Positions 1-6,341 of a DNA stretch of 37,809 nt are shown one piece after another; the stretch's first letter is position 1; every line of letters begins with the position of its first letter. Source of the DNA: a virus; IMG/VR virus record IMGVR_UViG_3300042883_001171, positions 1-37,809 of that record. One strand, written 5' to 3'. The notes below the pieces were generated by a model. The model had not been told where the DNA came from and did not search any database. It saw only the letters and a list, made by a program, of their open reading frames with translations. Both the position numbers and the translations under genes were made by a program.

Positions 1-11
1 ATTGTGACATA

Positions 12-50
12 AAAAAACCACCCCGCCCATTAAGAGCGAGGTGGTTTTTT
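12..50 (-). terminator. Rho-independent terminator of the leftmost gene
   Basis: An inverted repeat pairs A12-C22 with G40-T50: six A:T pairs, then CCACC/GGTGG, one C/A mismatch, then CGC/GCG around a 9-nt loop. Read on the minus strand it is a GC-rich stem followed by a run of T, placed just after the stop of the gene at 67-417. The A-run on the other side means it could also terminate plus-strand transcripts entering from the left. Confidence 0.8.
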
Positions 51-66
51 GTTGAAAAAGTTCTAT

Positions 67-417
67 TTAGCCTTCAACAACCGTGAATGCTACAGTTAGG
101 TCCTTGCCTGCGTAGCTGCTGCCGATTTGGCCAATTGTGACGGCGATAATGTCGCCTGCATTGAACGAGCAGTTAGCGGGAGTAAGGGTAGCCGCATCAA
201 CTTCTGCGCCTGCAGCAATCGAGAACTGACCAGCGTTTACTGCACCTTTCACCAAAGTGAAGTTCAAAGCAGCACCTGTTGCCGCAGTGGAAACTACTGC
301 CATTGCGCCAGTGATTGTTCCGCCGAAAGGAAGAGCAACTTTTCCGACAAGGCTTGTTGTGAGAACCCCTTCAATTTTTATTGTGACTGTTGTTGGGGCA
401 AGGACTGCTGTTGACAT
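67..417 (-). CDS. Virion-associated beta-sandwich protein (fibre or decoration type)
   Basis: 116 residues. An in-frame start lies 10 codons further upstream, but ATG at 417 is preceded by AGGAGA at ideal spacing, so I start there. The protein is rich in Ala, Thr, Val and Gly, has no signal peptide or membrane segment, and has the alternating hydrophobic pattern of a beta-sandwich. The stretch with GAALNFTLVKGA, then FNAGDIIAVTIGQIGSSYAGKDLTV, matches a domain I recognise from phage fibre and carbohydrate-binding structural proteins, where an 'aGD.ltV.i.qvG...aG.dLtV' strand pair is typical. It is probably a fibre, decoration or head-surface protein. It is isolated from the plus-strand genes and oriented like the fibre cluster at the other end of the window. 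The exact role is inferred. Confidence 0.6.
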   Translation of the reverse strand: MSTAVLAPTTVTIKIEGVLTTSLVGKVALPFGGTITGAMAVVSTAATGAALNFTLVKGAVNAGQFSIAAGAEVDAATLTPANCSFNAGDIIAVTIGQIGSSYAGKDLTVAFTVVEG

Positions 418-630
418 GTTTTCTCCTGTGAAAGTCGTTGTACACAAATAATAACACGAAGTGATTTTCGTTTTTTGAATTATTAAGAGAATTGTTTATT
501 GTTTGTTTATTATTAACTCATGTATTCTTGAACTTAGGTACCTACAACTCGCTGTCAGAAAGGAAAGGACGGTGGTCAATGTCTAGTGGCCTAACCACGG
601 CAATCCGGAGATTAATTTTTTAACTTCTCT

Positions 631-663
631 ACAACCGCCAGTCTCTGCAGGACAGGCGGTTGT
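631..663 (+). other. 9-bp perfect inverted repeat in intergenic region
   Basis: ACAACCGCC at 631-639 is exactly complementary to GGCGGTTGT at 655-663, with a 15-nt loop. There is no good T-tract on either strand, so it is not a clean intrinsic terminator. It may be part of a structured RNA or an operator. Confidence 0.5.
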
Positions 664-703
664 TTGCTGTATGGGCACTGTTTGTGATTGTTGTACAATT
701 GTT

Positions 704-733
704 TTAACACAAGAGAATTGTGACCGTTATAGG
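704..733 (+). promoter_or_regulatory. Candidate promoter for the RuvC/ParB/PP-loop operon
   Basis: TTAACA at 704-709 (5 of 6 to TTGACA), an 18-nt spacer and TATAGG at 728-733 (4 of 6 to TATAAT) would start transcription near 740, exactly at the hairpin at 740-763. It is a consensus match only. The host sigma factor is unknown. Confidence 0.3.
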
Positions 734-739
734 TGAAGG

Positions 740-767
740 TCGGGTAGGACGAGTCCTGCCCGATTTT
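740..767 (+). terminator. Terminator-like hairpin just upstream of the resolvase gene
   Basis: A 10-bp stem (740-749 with 754-763, one G-T wobble, CGAG loop) is followed directly by TTTT. It has intrinsic-terminator shape with a short U-tract and lies 20 nt before the GTG start at 787. It could stop read-through from the left, act as an attenuator, or stabilise the 5' end of the operon mRNA. Confidence 0.5.
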
Positions 768-786
768 CATGTAGTAGGGTCTTTTT

Positions 787-1329
787 GTGCCTGATATAAA
801 GCTAATAGGACTAGACCTTTCTCTAACCTCTACCGGCGTATCAATAAATGGAAAAACTTCGATTGTTTCCACTAAGGCCAAGGGCCCTGAAAGACTTTCT
901 TACGTAAACAAGACATTGCTCCAGATATGCCTAGACGAAGAAATCGACTGCGCCATCATTGAGGGCTACTCGTTTGCGTCACGCAACTCACAAGCCCATA
1001 GTATTGGGGAGCTTGGTGGGTGCATTAGGATGACCTTCTGGGAATGCGGGATTGCCTACGTAGAGGTCCCCCCAACCTCCAGAGCTAAATTTGCTACTGG
1101 AAAAGGCAACGCAGGAAAGACTGAAGTCATATCTGCAATCTCTTCCAAAACAGGCATGGTTTTTTCTGGCTCTGGTGCAGATGATGAATGCGATGCGTGG
1201 ATTCTTGAACAGATGGGGCTTGCATATTTAGGAAAAAGCCAATACGATTGGACGGCAACACAACTCTCTTCTCTAGAAAAGATAGATTGGTCGTCGATGG
1301 ATAATACAAAGGATTCAAGTGAAAAATAG
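787..1329 (+). CDS. RuvC-like Holliday junction resolvase
   Basis: 180 residues, GTG start. It should be an RNase H-fold endonuclease that cuts branched DNA, either resolving recombination and replication intermediates or trimming DNA before packaging. The fold signature is visible: a first strand with the catalytic Asp at GLDLSLTSTG (D10), a second acidic residue in IIEGYSFASR (E59), and a C-terminal acidic cluster DDECDA (D132, D133, E134, D136). The basic segment around K101-K111 (SRAKFATGKGNAGK) matches RuvC-type proteins. The length fits the family. It opens the operon behind a hairpin leader, and its end overlaps the next gene by 11 nt. The family assignment is firm; the precise role in this phage is inferred. 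Confidence 0.85.
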   Translation: MPDIKLIGLDLSLTSTGVSINGKTSIVSTKAKGPERLSYVNKTLLQICLDEEIDCAIIEGYSFASRNSQAHSIGELGGCIRMTFWECGIAYVEVPPTSRAKFATGKGNAGKTEVISAISSKTGMVFSGSGADDECDAWILEQMGLAYLGKSQYDWTATQLSSLEKIDWSSMDNTKDSSEK

Positions 1330-1660
1330 AAACCAGCCAATTAGTCAAGTTGATATTGAGAACGAACTTCTTCGCTTATTAGGAATGCTCGAAGAAGAAA
1401 CAGAAGCCTTCGAGGTTCTTGCTATAGACAACGCCAAGAAAGAAGCACTTCACAAATCAAACTGGGCCAAAGAATATCTTTCAGCAAAAGGCTCAATCAA
1501 GGAACGCGAAGCATGGGCCGACTACAAGTTGGACGAATCTTCGTTTGATTACAAAATCTCCGAAGCTCTTGTTAAATCAAAAAGAGAAAAACTACTGTCT
1601 CTACGAACATCGGTAGATGCAATGAGAACGCTTAACGCTAACGTAAGGCATCAAGTATGA
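1319..1660 (+). CDS. Small alpha-helical coiled-coil phage protein
   Basis: 113 residues from a GTG start with AAAGGA 6 nt upstream. It is highly charged and predicted to be almost wholly helical, with heptad-like stretches (ENELLRLLGMLEEETEAFEV and SKREKLLSLRTSVDAMRTL). It has no membrane segment, cysteine cluster or enzymatic motif. I have an impression of similar hypothetical proteins in actinobacterial phages near recombination genes, but no characterised function. It overlaps the resolvase by 11 nt and the ParB-like gene by 4 nt (ATGA), so the three are translationally coupled. It may partner the resolvase or the ParB-like protein; that is a guess from position only. Confidence 0.75.
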   Translation: MKNRNQPISQVDIENELLRLLGMLEEETEAFEVLAIDNAKKEALHKSNWAKEYLSAKGSIKEREAWADYKLDESSFDYKISEALVKSKREKLLSLRTSVDAMRTLNANVRHQV

Positions 1661-2463
1661 GCAATGGTATTCATCCGTCACTTATAGGAATGGCTGTTGA
1701 TATCAACACGCTTCTCCCACTTGAGAAGAACCCAAGAGTTGGGGACGTTGATGCTATTACTGCTTCCTATGCCGAGTTTGGACAAGTCAAGCCAATCGTT
1801 GCCAAAAGAAATGACGACGGAACAGCGACCGTCATTGCTGGTAACCACCAACTAGAAGCCGCCAAGATTCTTGGCTGGGACCAGATTGCTGTTATCTATC
1901 TCGAAGGTGACGACTCTCGCGCCGTTGCGTTTGCGCTTGCCGACAATAGAACAGTTGAGCTTGGTTACTCTGAGCCAGAAATTCTTTACGAACTAATCAG
2001 TTCTGTCAGTGAAGACTACCCAGAACTTTTAGAAGGACTCGGTTGGGATGAATTTGAGATTGCTGAATACGAGCAAGAGGCTTACAGAAACAGCAGCGAG
2101 ATGTCAACTAGCGGAAGTTATGTTCCGCCAGTACTAATCGATAGAAACACAGAGATTCAAGGCTTTGACGATGTCCCTGAATTGCGTCCACAGGAGTTCA
2201 CTGTCACTAGGGATAGCGAAGGTGAGAAAAGAATCGTTGCGCCTTCGTCATCTGACCAAAACGACATAGCTGTTCGTGGTTCCACAATGGCTGCAGGTGC
2301 AGCACAACAAGCCGTGGTTCAGTTCACGCTCGTTTTTGATAACCCTGCCCAACAGTCTCGTTGGTACGACTTTATCCGCTGGCTAAGAAGCGATGTTTCG
2401 ATTGTTGGTAACACAACCGCAGAACGGTTAATGGACTTCATCGGTCAGCACTCGGAGATTTGA
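1657..2463 (+). CDS. ParB/Srx-fold nuclease-like protein
   Basis: 268 residues; TAAGG lies about 8 nt before the ATG. The N-terminal ~110 residues are a ParB/sulfiredoxin-type domain: LLPLEKNPRVGDVDAI at the start, the FGQVKPIVAKR strand, then AGNHQLEAAKILGW (61-74) in the place of the GxxR nucleotide-binding loop, and a following ADNRTVELG. The Arg of the classical loop is replaced by Gln (NHQL), as in some phage ParB-like proteins linked to DNA modification. The C-terminal half (about 150-268) is a separate domain with an aromatic FIRWLRSDVS helix, also known from phage ParB-like proteins. With the PP-loop gene and the second ParB-like gene downstream it resembles an IbrA/IbrB-like pair. 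The biochemical activity is not known. Confidence 0.8.
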   Translation: MSNGIHPSLIGMAVDINTLLPLEKNPRVGDVDAITASYAEFGQVKPIVAKRNDDGTATVIAGNHQLEAAKILGWDQIAVIYLEGDDSRAVAFALADNRTVELGYSEPEILYELISSVSEDYPELLEGLGWDEFEIAEYEQEAYRNSSEMSTSGSYVPPVLIDRNTEIQGFDDVPELRPQEFTVTRDSEGEKRIVAPSSSDQNDIAVRGSTMAAGAAQQAVVQFTLVFDNPAQQSRWYDFIRWLRSDVSIVGNTTAERLMDFIGQHSEI

Positions 2464-2684
2464 TGAGTCTCTGGTCGTGGGTTTTAGGAACTCTTGGAGT
2501 TACTGGTCTATTGATTGCCGGCAACAGGGTTTGGTGGGGTTGGTTAATAAACTTTGCCAATGAAATTCTCTGGGTTGTCTATGCAGTCAAAACAAAGCAG
2601 TACGGCTTTATTCTGATGGCTGCCGCATACGCTTTGGTTTACGCAAGAAACGCTAGAAATAGCTGGAAATACAATGAGTCCTGA
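2463..2684 (+). CDS. Small membrane protein, PnuC-like in sequence
   Basis: 73 residues from the ATG overlapping the stop of the previous gene (TGATG); an in-frame TTG one codon earlier is less likely. There are two or three hydrophobic segments: about 2-20 (LWSWVLGTLGVTGLLIAG), 24-42 (WWGWLINFANEILWVVYAV) and 47-61 (YGFILMAAAYALVYA). The WWGW...NEILWVVYAV..KQYGF pattern resembles small phage membrane proteins that look like a fragment of PnuC-type nicotinamide riboside transporters. It is far shorter than a real transporter. A holin-like role is possible but not supported by a neighbouring endolysin gene. It sits inside the ParB/PP-loop operon. Confidence 0.7.
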   Translation: MSLWSWVLGTLGVTGLLIAGNRVWWGWLINFANEILWVVYAVKTKQYGFILMAAAYALVYARNARNSWKYNES

Positions 2685-2793
2685 AGAAGTAATTGAACTT
2701 GAAAAACTAATAGCCGAGCGTGATGAACTACGTCGCATCGTGGATGAACTACGTGCCGAGGTTAGTCGGCTCTCACAGATTGCAAAATACTAA
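2674..2793 (+). CDS. 39-residue coiled-coil protein
   Basis: A short ORF begins with ATG at 2674, 11 nt inside the end of the membrane-protein gene, and ends with TAA at 2791-2793, whose last A is the first base of the next ATG. The product, MSPEEVIELEKLIAERDELR followed by RIVDELRAEVSRLSQIAKY, is a continuous amphipathic helix with Leu/Ile/Val at heptad positions, so it should form a short coiled coil. Its tight fit between overlapping neighbours is the main reason to believe it. Function unknown; it may be an oligomerisation partner of a protein in the operon. Confidence 0.65.
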   Translation: MSPEEVIELEKLIAERDELRRIVDELRAEVSRLSQIAKY

Positions 2794-3932
2794 TGACTAG
2801 ACAAAGAATGTTTCTTGACATGAGTTGCATTGATGCAGCCCGCCAAAGAATAAGGCACGTATACGACACGTTTGACACGGTGTGCGTTCAGTTCTCTGGA
2901 GGCAAAGACTCCTCTGCTGTCATGTATCTTGCCAAAGAAGTTCACGAAGAACGCGGCCTCGGTCCTGTAAAAGTCATCTTCAGAGACGAAGAAATGGTGA
3001 GCCCCAAGACGATTGAGTATGTTGAGAAAGTTCGTAACTACGACTGGGTTGACATGGAGTGGTATTGTCTTCCTTACCCAGCAGAGATATGGGTTCTTGG
3101 TCAAAGAGTAACTACGGTGCTCTGGAGCAACATGCGAAAGAACCAAGGACGACTTGTAAGAGACATACCGCCTTGGGCTATCACTGGGGAAGACTTTGGA
3201 CTAACCCACGACGTTTCTCTTCCAGAACAAACCGACTACTACACCATGCAAGGCAAGAAAGGAAACGTTGCCTTTATTACCGGTGTCAGGGCGAGCGAGT
3301 CAATGGTCCGCTATAGGTCGTGCGTTCAGAAGCTTCACGAGAACTACATCGTTACTCCTTACAAACTTAAAACTGGAATTCCGATGAAGTTTGCCAAAGT
3401 GATTTATGACTGGAATACAAATGACGTATTCAAGTTTCTAATCGAAGAGCATGGGTCCGAGTACTGCGAGTACTACGACCTCGCTGCACAGACACAAAGC
3501 AATACAAGAATCGGTATCCCTCTTCACAGCATTGCAATTCGCAGAATTGGTGACGTAGTCGCTACGGAGCCGGAGTTCTACGACAGGCTTGTTGAGTGCT
3601 TCCCACACATAGACGCTCAGCGTAGATGGTGGCCTGAGTTTGATATTGAAAAACTCATAAATGAATACTCCGGGCTTGGCCTAGAGGGTGCTTCAATGTT
3701 TATTGAGGACTACCTTGTTGGCGAGCGCAGGCAAATGGAAGCGAAGGCATACGTGTCCAAGTTTCGCAAAAAACATTTGGAAGACCAGCGTGGATACCCA
3801 ATCAGTCTTCTAATTAGAACCCTTGTCCTAAATGAGATAGATGGTGGTTCACCTTCGCCAGTTGGACCAGGGACCAGGGCCTACACAGTAAGAAACAATG
3901 ACGAAGAAATGGATGCAACTTATGAAGTATGA
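2793..3932 (+). CDS. PP-loop ATPase, PAPS reductase-like (IbrA-like)
   Basis: 379 residues. The N-terminal PP-loop is plain: VCVQFSGGKDSSAVMYLA with S35-G36-G37-K38-D39-S40, the motif that binds ATP and adenylates substrates in PAPS reductases, tRNA thiolases and DndC. It is followed by an acidic RDEEM and, about 130 residues later, FITGVRASESMVRYRSC, corresponding to the 'G.R..ES..R' motif of PAPS-reductase-like proteins. The C-terminal third is helical and charged, longer than a plain CysH (about 245 residues). I see no C-terminal CysH-type ECGLH active site, so reduction of PAPS itself is unlikely. It is flanked by ParB-like genes on both sides (operon, 1-nt junction upstream, 35-nt overlap downstream), as in IbrA/IbrB-type modules. 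DNA or tRNA modification and gene regulation are both possible. Confidence 0.8.
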   Translation: MTRQRMFLDMSCIDAARQRIRHVYDTFDTVCVQFSGGKDSSAVMYLAKEVHEERGLGPVKVIFRDEEMVSPKTIEYVEKVRNYDWVDMEWYCLPYPAEIWVLGQRVTTVLWSNMRKNQGRLVRDIPPWAITGEDFGLTHDVSLPEQTDYYTMQGKKGNVAFITGVRASESMVRYRSCVQKLHENYIVTPYKLKTGIPMKFAKVIYDWNTNDVFKFLIEEHGSEYCEYYDLAAQTQSNTRIGIPLHSIAIRRIGDVVATEPEFYDRLVECFPHIDAQRRWWPEFDIEKLINEYSGLGLEGASMFIEDYLVGERRQMEAKAYVSKFRKKHLEDQRGYPISLLIRTLVLNEIDGGSPSPVGPGTRAYTVRNNDEEMDATYEV

Positions 3933-4476
3933 AATAGAGGAAGTTGACCCATCAACGCTAGTTGTTCCATCATGGAGGGCGACCTACATACTGAGACCGG
4001 ACCTTTTAGTTCTTTCTGCATCACTTACCGATTTTGGCTTTATCCAACCAATCCATGTTTCTTCAAGGACTGGAGAAATCATCGACGGCTCTGAACGTTA
4101 TTTACTGGCTACAAACGTAAAGCAAATAATGGACATAGCCGGAAGAACAATCCCGGTCATAAAGCACGACATTGGAACCATGGAAGCAATGGAAATGCAT
4201 CTTCGCCTCAATAGGGGGCGAGGTTCGGTGGTTGCCAAACCAATGTCTTCGATAATTAAAAAACTCGTTAGGTCTAGGGCCGCCACCCAAAAGAGCCTGG
4301 AAAGAACGCTGTGCATGAAGGGCAATGAATATTCTTTAATGATTGACGGAACAATACTGAAGTCAAGAAATATTAAGGAATATACCTACTCAAGAGCATG
4401 GGTTCCGGTTGAGGCTCCTCCAGGAACTCTTGACAAGGGGCCAGCAATAGAGTCCCCACCAAACAGCGACAGATAG
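3898..4476 (+). CDS. Second ParB-like protein (IbrB-like)
   Basis: 192 residues if started at ATG 3898, which overlaps the PP-loop gene by 35 nt; an internal ATG at 3922 would still give a complete domain. A ParB/Srx domain spans about 12-120: VDPSTLVVP, the LTDFGFIQPIHV strand, IIDGSERYLLA (61-71) in the place of the GxxR loop, and HLRLNRGRGSVVAKP, the 'hl.lNr.rG' helix of ParB proteins. A basic helix follows (SIIKKLVRSRAATQKSLER). It is not a close copy of the ParB-like protein at 1657. Being coupled to the PP-loop gene, it is the better candidate for the IbrB-like partner. The role is inferred. Confidence 0.75.
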   Translation: MTKKWMQLMKYEIEEVDPSTLVVPSWRATYILRPDLLVLSASLTDFGFIQPIHVSSRTGEIIDGSERYLLATNVKQIMDIAGRTIPVIKHDIGTMEAMEMHLRLNRGRGSVVAKPMSSIIKKLVRSRAATQKSLERTLCMKGNEYSLMIDGTILKSRNIKEYTYSRAWVPVEAPPGTLDKGPAIESPPNSDR

Positions 4477-4483
4477 GCCCTTG

Positions 4484-4514
4484 TTGGCGCGGCTATTTAT
4501 TAATAGCTTGGCGC
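4484..4514. promoter_or_regulatory. Operator-like element: palindrome between direct repeats
   Basis: Two copies of TTGGCGC (4484-4490 and 4508-4514) flank the inverted repeat GCTATT/AATAGC (4492-4497/4502-4507, TATT loop). The nested arrangement lies directly after the stop of the second ParB-like gene and before the gene at 4562, overlapping the -35 of a candidate promoter. It looks like a protein-binding site. Confidence 0.45.
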
Positions 4515-4537
4515 TGTATGGTAAACTTCTTTAAAAT
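4508..4537 (+). promoter_or_regulatory. Candidate promoter for the basic-protein/connector operon
   Basis: TTGGCG (4508-4513), an 18-nt spacer and TAAAAT (4532-4537, 5 of 6 to TATAAT) would start transcription near 4544, shortly before the strong ribosome-binding site AAAGGAG. Alternatively TGGTAAACT (4519-4527) could serve as an extended -10. Consensus match only. Confidence 0.35.
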
Positions 4538-4561
4538 GTTTCTCAAAGGAGTTGGCTTATT

Positions 4562-5176
4562 ATGCCTAGAGTAAGATACGGCCCGGACATTACAGACGAC
4601 GCAGACTCACTATTGCTCGATGATAGTCGAATCAAAAATCAGCTTAGAGGCGCAACTGGTCCAAAAAGGGTAAAACTCCTTAAAGAAAAGGACCTCGTAA
4701 ACAAGGCAATCAAGGATGTTTTTGGTTCTAGAGCCAATGCCAGAAAATTGGCTGCAGAGTCAGTTAGACGACAGGGCTACATGTCGTCCGCGGATGCTAG
4801 GGCCATTGGAGCCAAAAGAAACCAGAAACTCAAGGGCAAGGGACCACTTGGTCTTGCCGCTACCCCAGGCCGTGGCAGTCAGCAGATTGGTCGCAAGAAG
4901 GGCTACAAGGTTCGTCAAGGTACAAATAACGAGGACCTCTTTAGGTCGGCAACGGCAAAAGCCAAGTCTTCTGACATCATGCGCCGCGTAAAGGCTCAGA
5001 AAACTCAAGCTCAAAAATCCAAGAGCAGTGCTCAAAAAGCTGCCAAAAAAATTGGTGGAGCAAAGAAAGCCGCGCCGGCTAAAAAAGCAGCACCAGCCAA
5101 GAAGGCAGCAGCAGTTAAAAAAGCAGCAGTCAAGAAGGCTCCAGCCAAGAAGGCCACACCAAGAAAAAAGCGTTAA
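4562..5176 (+). CDS. Basic protein with histone-H1-like Lys/Ala-rich tail
   Basis: 204 residues with AAAGGAG about 10 nt before the ATG. The first ~95 residues are mixed and helical, starting MPRVRYGPDITDDADSLLLD. A basic middle (KGKGPLGLAATPGRGSQQIGRKKGYK) is followed by a tail of AKKAAP-type repeats (about 145-204) ending in ATPRKKR. Such tails occur in eukaryotic histone H1, chlamydial Hc1/Hc2 and mycobacterial HupB, where they bind DNA without sequence specificity. The gene sits behind an operator-like region and directly before the head-tail connector genes, so a DNA-binding role at the packaging/head stage is plausible, but so is an early nucleoid-acting role. No family for the N-terminal part was recognised. 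Confidence 0.75.
   Translation: MPRVRYGPDITDDADSLLLDDSRIKNQLRGATGPKRVKLLKEKDLVNKAIKDVFGSRANARKLAAESVRRQGYMSSADARAIGAKRNQKLKGKGPLGLAATPGRGSQQIGRKKGYKVRQGTNNEDLFRSATAKAKSSDIMRRVKAQKTQAQKSKSSAQKAAKKIGGAKKAAPAKKAAPAKKAAAVKKAAVKKAPAKKATPRKKR
5062..5172 (+). repeat. In-frame AAGAARGCNGCN-type repeats (Lys/Ala tail)
   Basis: The DNA encodes about ten degenerate units of a 9-15-base motif reading Ala-Lys-Lys-Ala-Ala/Pro. It forms the C-terminal tail of the gene at 4562. Copy number in such tracts tends to vary between related genomes. Confidence 0.6.
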
Positions 5177-5217
5177 GTCGGTCCTTGTGACTGATTAACG
5201 CCTAATGGAGGTATCAA

Positions 5218-5865
5218 GTGCTAGCAACCAGAGCAGACCTTATTAACTATATGGACATAAAGCTGTCCCTGCGTCAGCAGGATGCGGCCGACATGATTCT
5301 TGCAGGACTCCAATCCGAGATGGAGGCGTACCTTCGTCGACCTGTTGAGGTTGAAGAATTTGAAGAACAGCATGTTATTGAGTCAATGTTTCATGGAGTG
5401 CCGATGGGAACCTTTCTAAGTGCCCCTTCCGGTGCCTATACCGACTCGTTCTCTGAGTCAAGCATGGTCGACAGCACAACATGGGCAACCCCTCCAAATA
5501 CTGTCTATTTGCGCAACTCTCCCGTAGTTGAAGTTACATCAGTTACGGTAAAGCCGGTAGACGGTGTACTTAGGACTCTTGTGGTCGATGAGGAATACAT
5601 AGTTCGTAGATTCGGAATTGACTACTTTTACGCCCTGGATGGCGACATTGTCACTGTTACTTATACTGCGGGTCTGGATGGTTCAGCCATCCCAATGTTC
5701 AAGCTCCTCATCCTGAGGGCTGCATCTAGAGAGATGCAGAACATGCACGACGATGTTGTAGGGCTTAAAGACATCACAACACGAAACGTTGGCCCTCTGG
5801 TCACTGGATTCCTAGATACTGAACTTATGTCCTTGAGAAAGTACAGACGAAGTAGAATAGCGTAA
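5218..5865 (+). CDS. Head-tail connector (gp6-like)
   Basis: 215 residues from a GTG start with GGAGG 8 nt upstream. The N-terminal helices (RADLINYMDIKLSLRQQDAADMILAGLQSEMEAYLRRPVE) are those of connector proteins of the HK97 gp6/SPP1 gp15 type, which form a ring under the portal. A long beta insertion follows (about 50-155, with VYLRNSPVVEVTSVTV and VTVTYTAGLDG), then a helix RAASREMQNMHDDVVGLK. Strand-helix order, length and position ahead of a gpG-like and a terminator gene all agree. Identity with a particular connector subtype is inferred. Confidence 0.8.
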   Translation: MLATRADLINYMDIKLSLRQQDAADMILAGLQSEMEAYLRRPVEVEEFEEQHVIESMFHGVPMGTFLSAPSGAYTDSFSESSMVDSTTWATPPNTVYLRNSPVVEVTSVTVKPVDGVLRTLVVDEEYIVRRFGIDYFYALDGDIVTVTYTAGLDGSAIPMFKLLILRAASREMQNMHDDVVGLKDITTRNVGPLVTGFLDTELMSLRKYRRSRIA

Positions 5866-5867
5866 TC

Positions 5868-6341
5868 ATGTCGGGAGTCAGAATAGACGTTGAGGTCAGG
5901 ATTGAAAAAGTCCAGAATCTCATTGACGACATTGGTGATAGATGCACGGACGTTAAGCCCGTGTTTCAATGGGCGCATCAAGTATTAAAGAAAACTTTTG
6001 CAGACAACTTTGCCAGCAATGGCCTCCCTGTTGGTGGCTGGTCTCCTCTTGATGCCGAATACGCCGCATGGAAGGCTAGGGCGCTCCCAGGGAGAACAAC
6101 GCTCATCCGTAGCGGAGAACTGTTTAAAAGCCTCTCCGAGCTCTCTGACCCCTCTGTGAACGAAATAAACAAGCTAAGCGCAACATTCGGAACTGGATTA
6201 AACTATGCTCCGTTCCACCAGAATGGAACCCCAAACATGCCTAAGCGTCAAATTCTTTTTATTCCACAATCCTTCATTAGCGAGTTTGCAGAGAAAGTGG
6301 CAAACTACATCGTTGAAGGCAATGAAGGGTTGACAGCTTAA
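5868..6341 (+). CDS. Virion morphogenesis protein, Mu gpG/HK97 gp10-like
   Basis: 157 residues. It carries the recognisable pattern of the phage virion-morphogenesis (tail completion) family: GGWSPLDAEYAAWKAR near 57-72, TTLIRSGELFKSLS near 76-89, then a beta strand with FGTGLNYAPFHQNGTPNMPKRQILF (about 106-130). In this family it acts at the head-tail interface or tail completion. The ribosome-binding site is weak and only 2 nt separate it from the connector gene, so translation is probably coupled. The stop overlaps the next ATG (TAATG). Confidence 0.85.
   Translation: MSGVRIDVEVRIEKVQNLIDDIGDRCTDVKPVFQWAHQVLKKTFADNFASNGLPVGGWSPLDAEYAAWKARALPGRTTLIRSGELFKSLSELSDPSVNEINKLSATFGTGLNYAPFHQNGTPNMPKRQILFIPQSFISEFAEKVANYIVEGNEGLTA

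Larger units (their letters stand above)
451..786. other. Non-coding divergent region with several hairpins
   Basis: About 335 bases without a convincing gene separate the minus gene at 67-417 from the plus operon at 787. The left half (451-530) is AT-rich and would hold the promoter of the minus gene. The right half contains a weak GTGGT/ACCAC stem (572-576/594-598), a 9-bp perfect stem (631-639/655-663) and a 10-bp stem followed by TTTT (740-763). No tRNA cloverleaf was recognised. A structured leader or small RNA is possible but unproven. Confidence 0.5.

Noticed and set aside
530-620. Possible tRNA in the intergenic region
   Set aside because: Short stems are present but no T-loop GTTCRA consensus or acceptor pairing could be found.
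2463-2684. Holin assignment for the small membrane protein
   Set aside because: Sequence is closer to the small PnuC-like phage membrane proteins, and no endolysin gene is adjacent.
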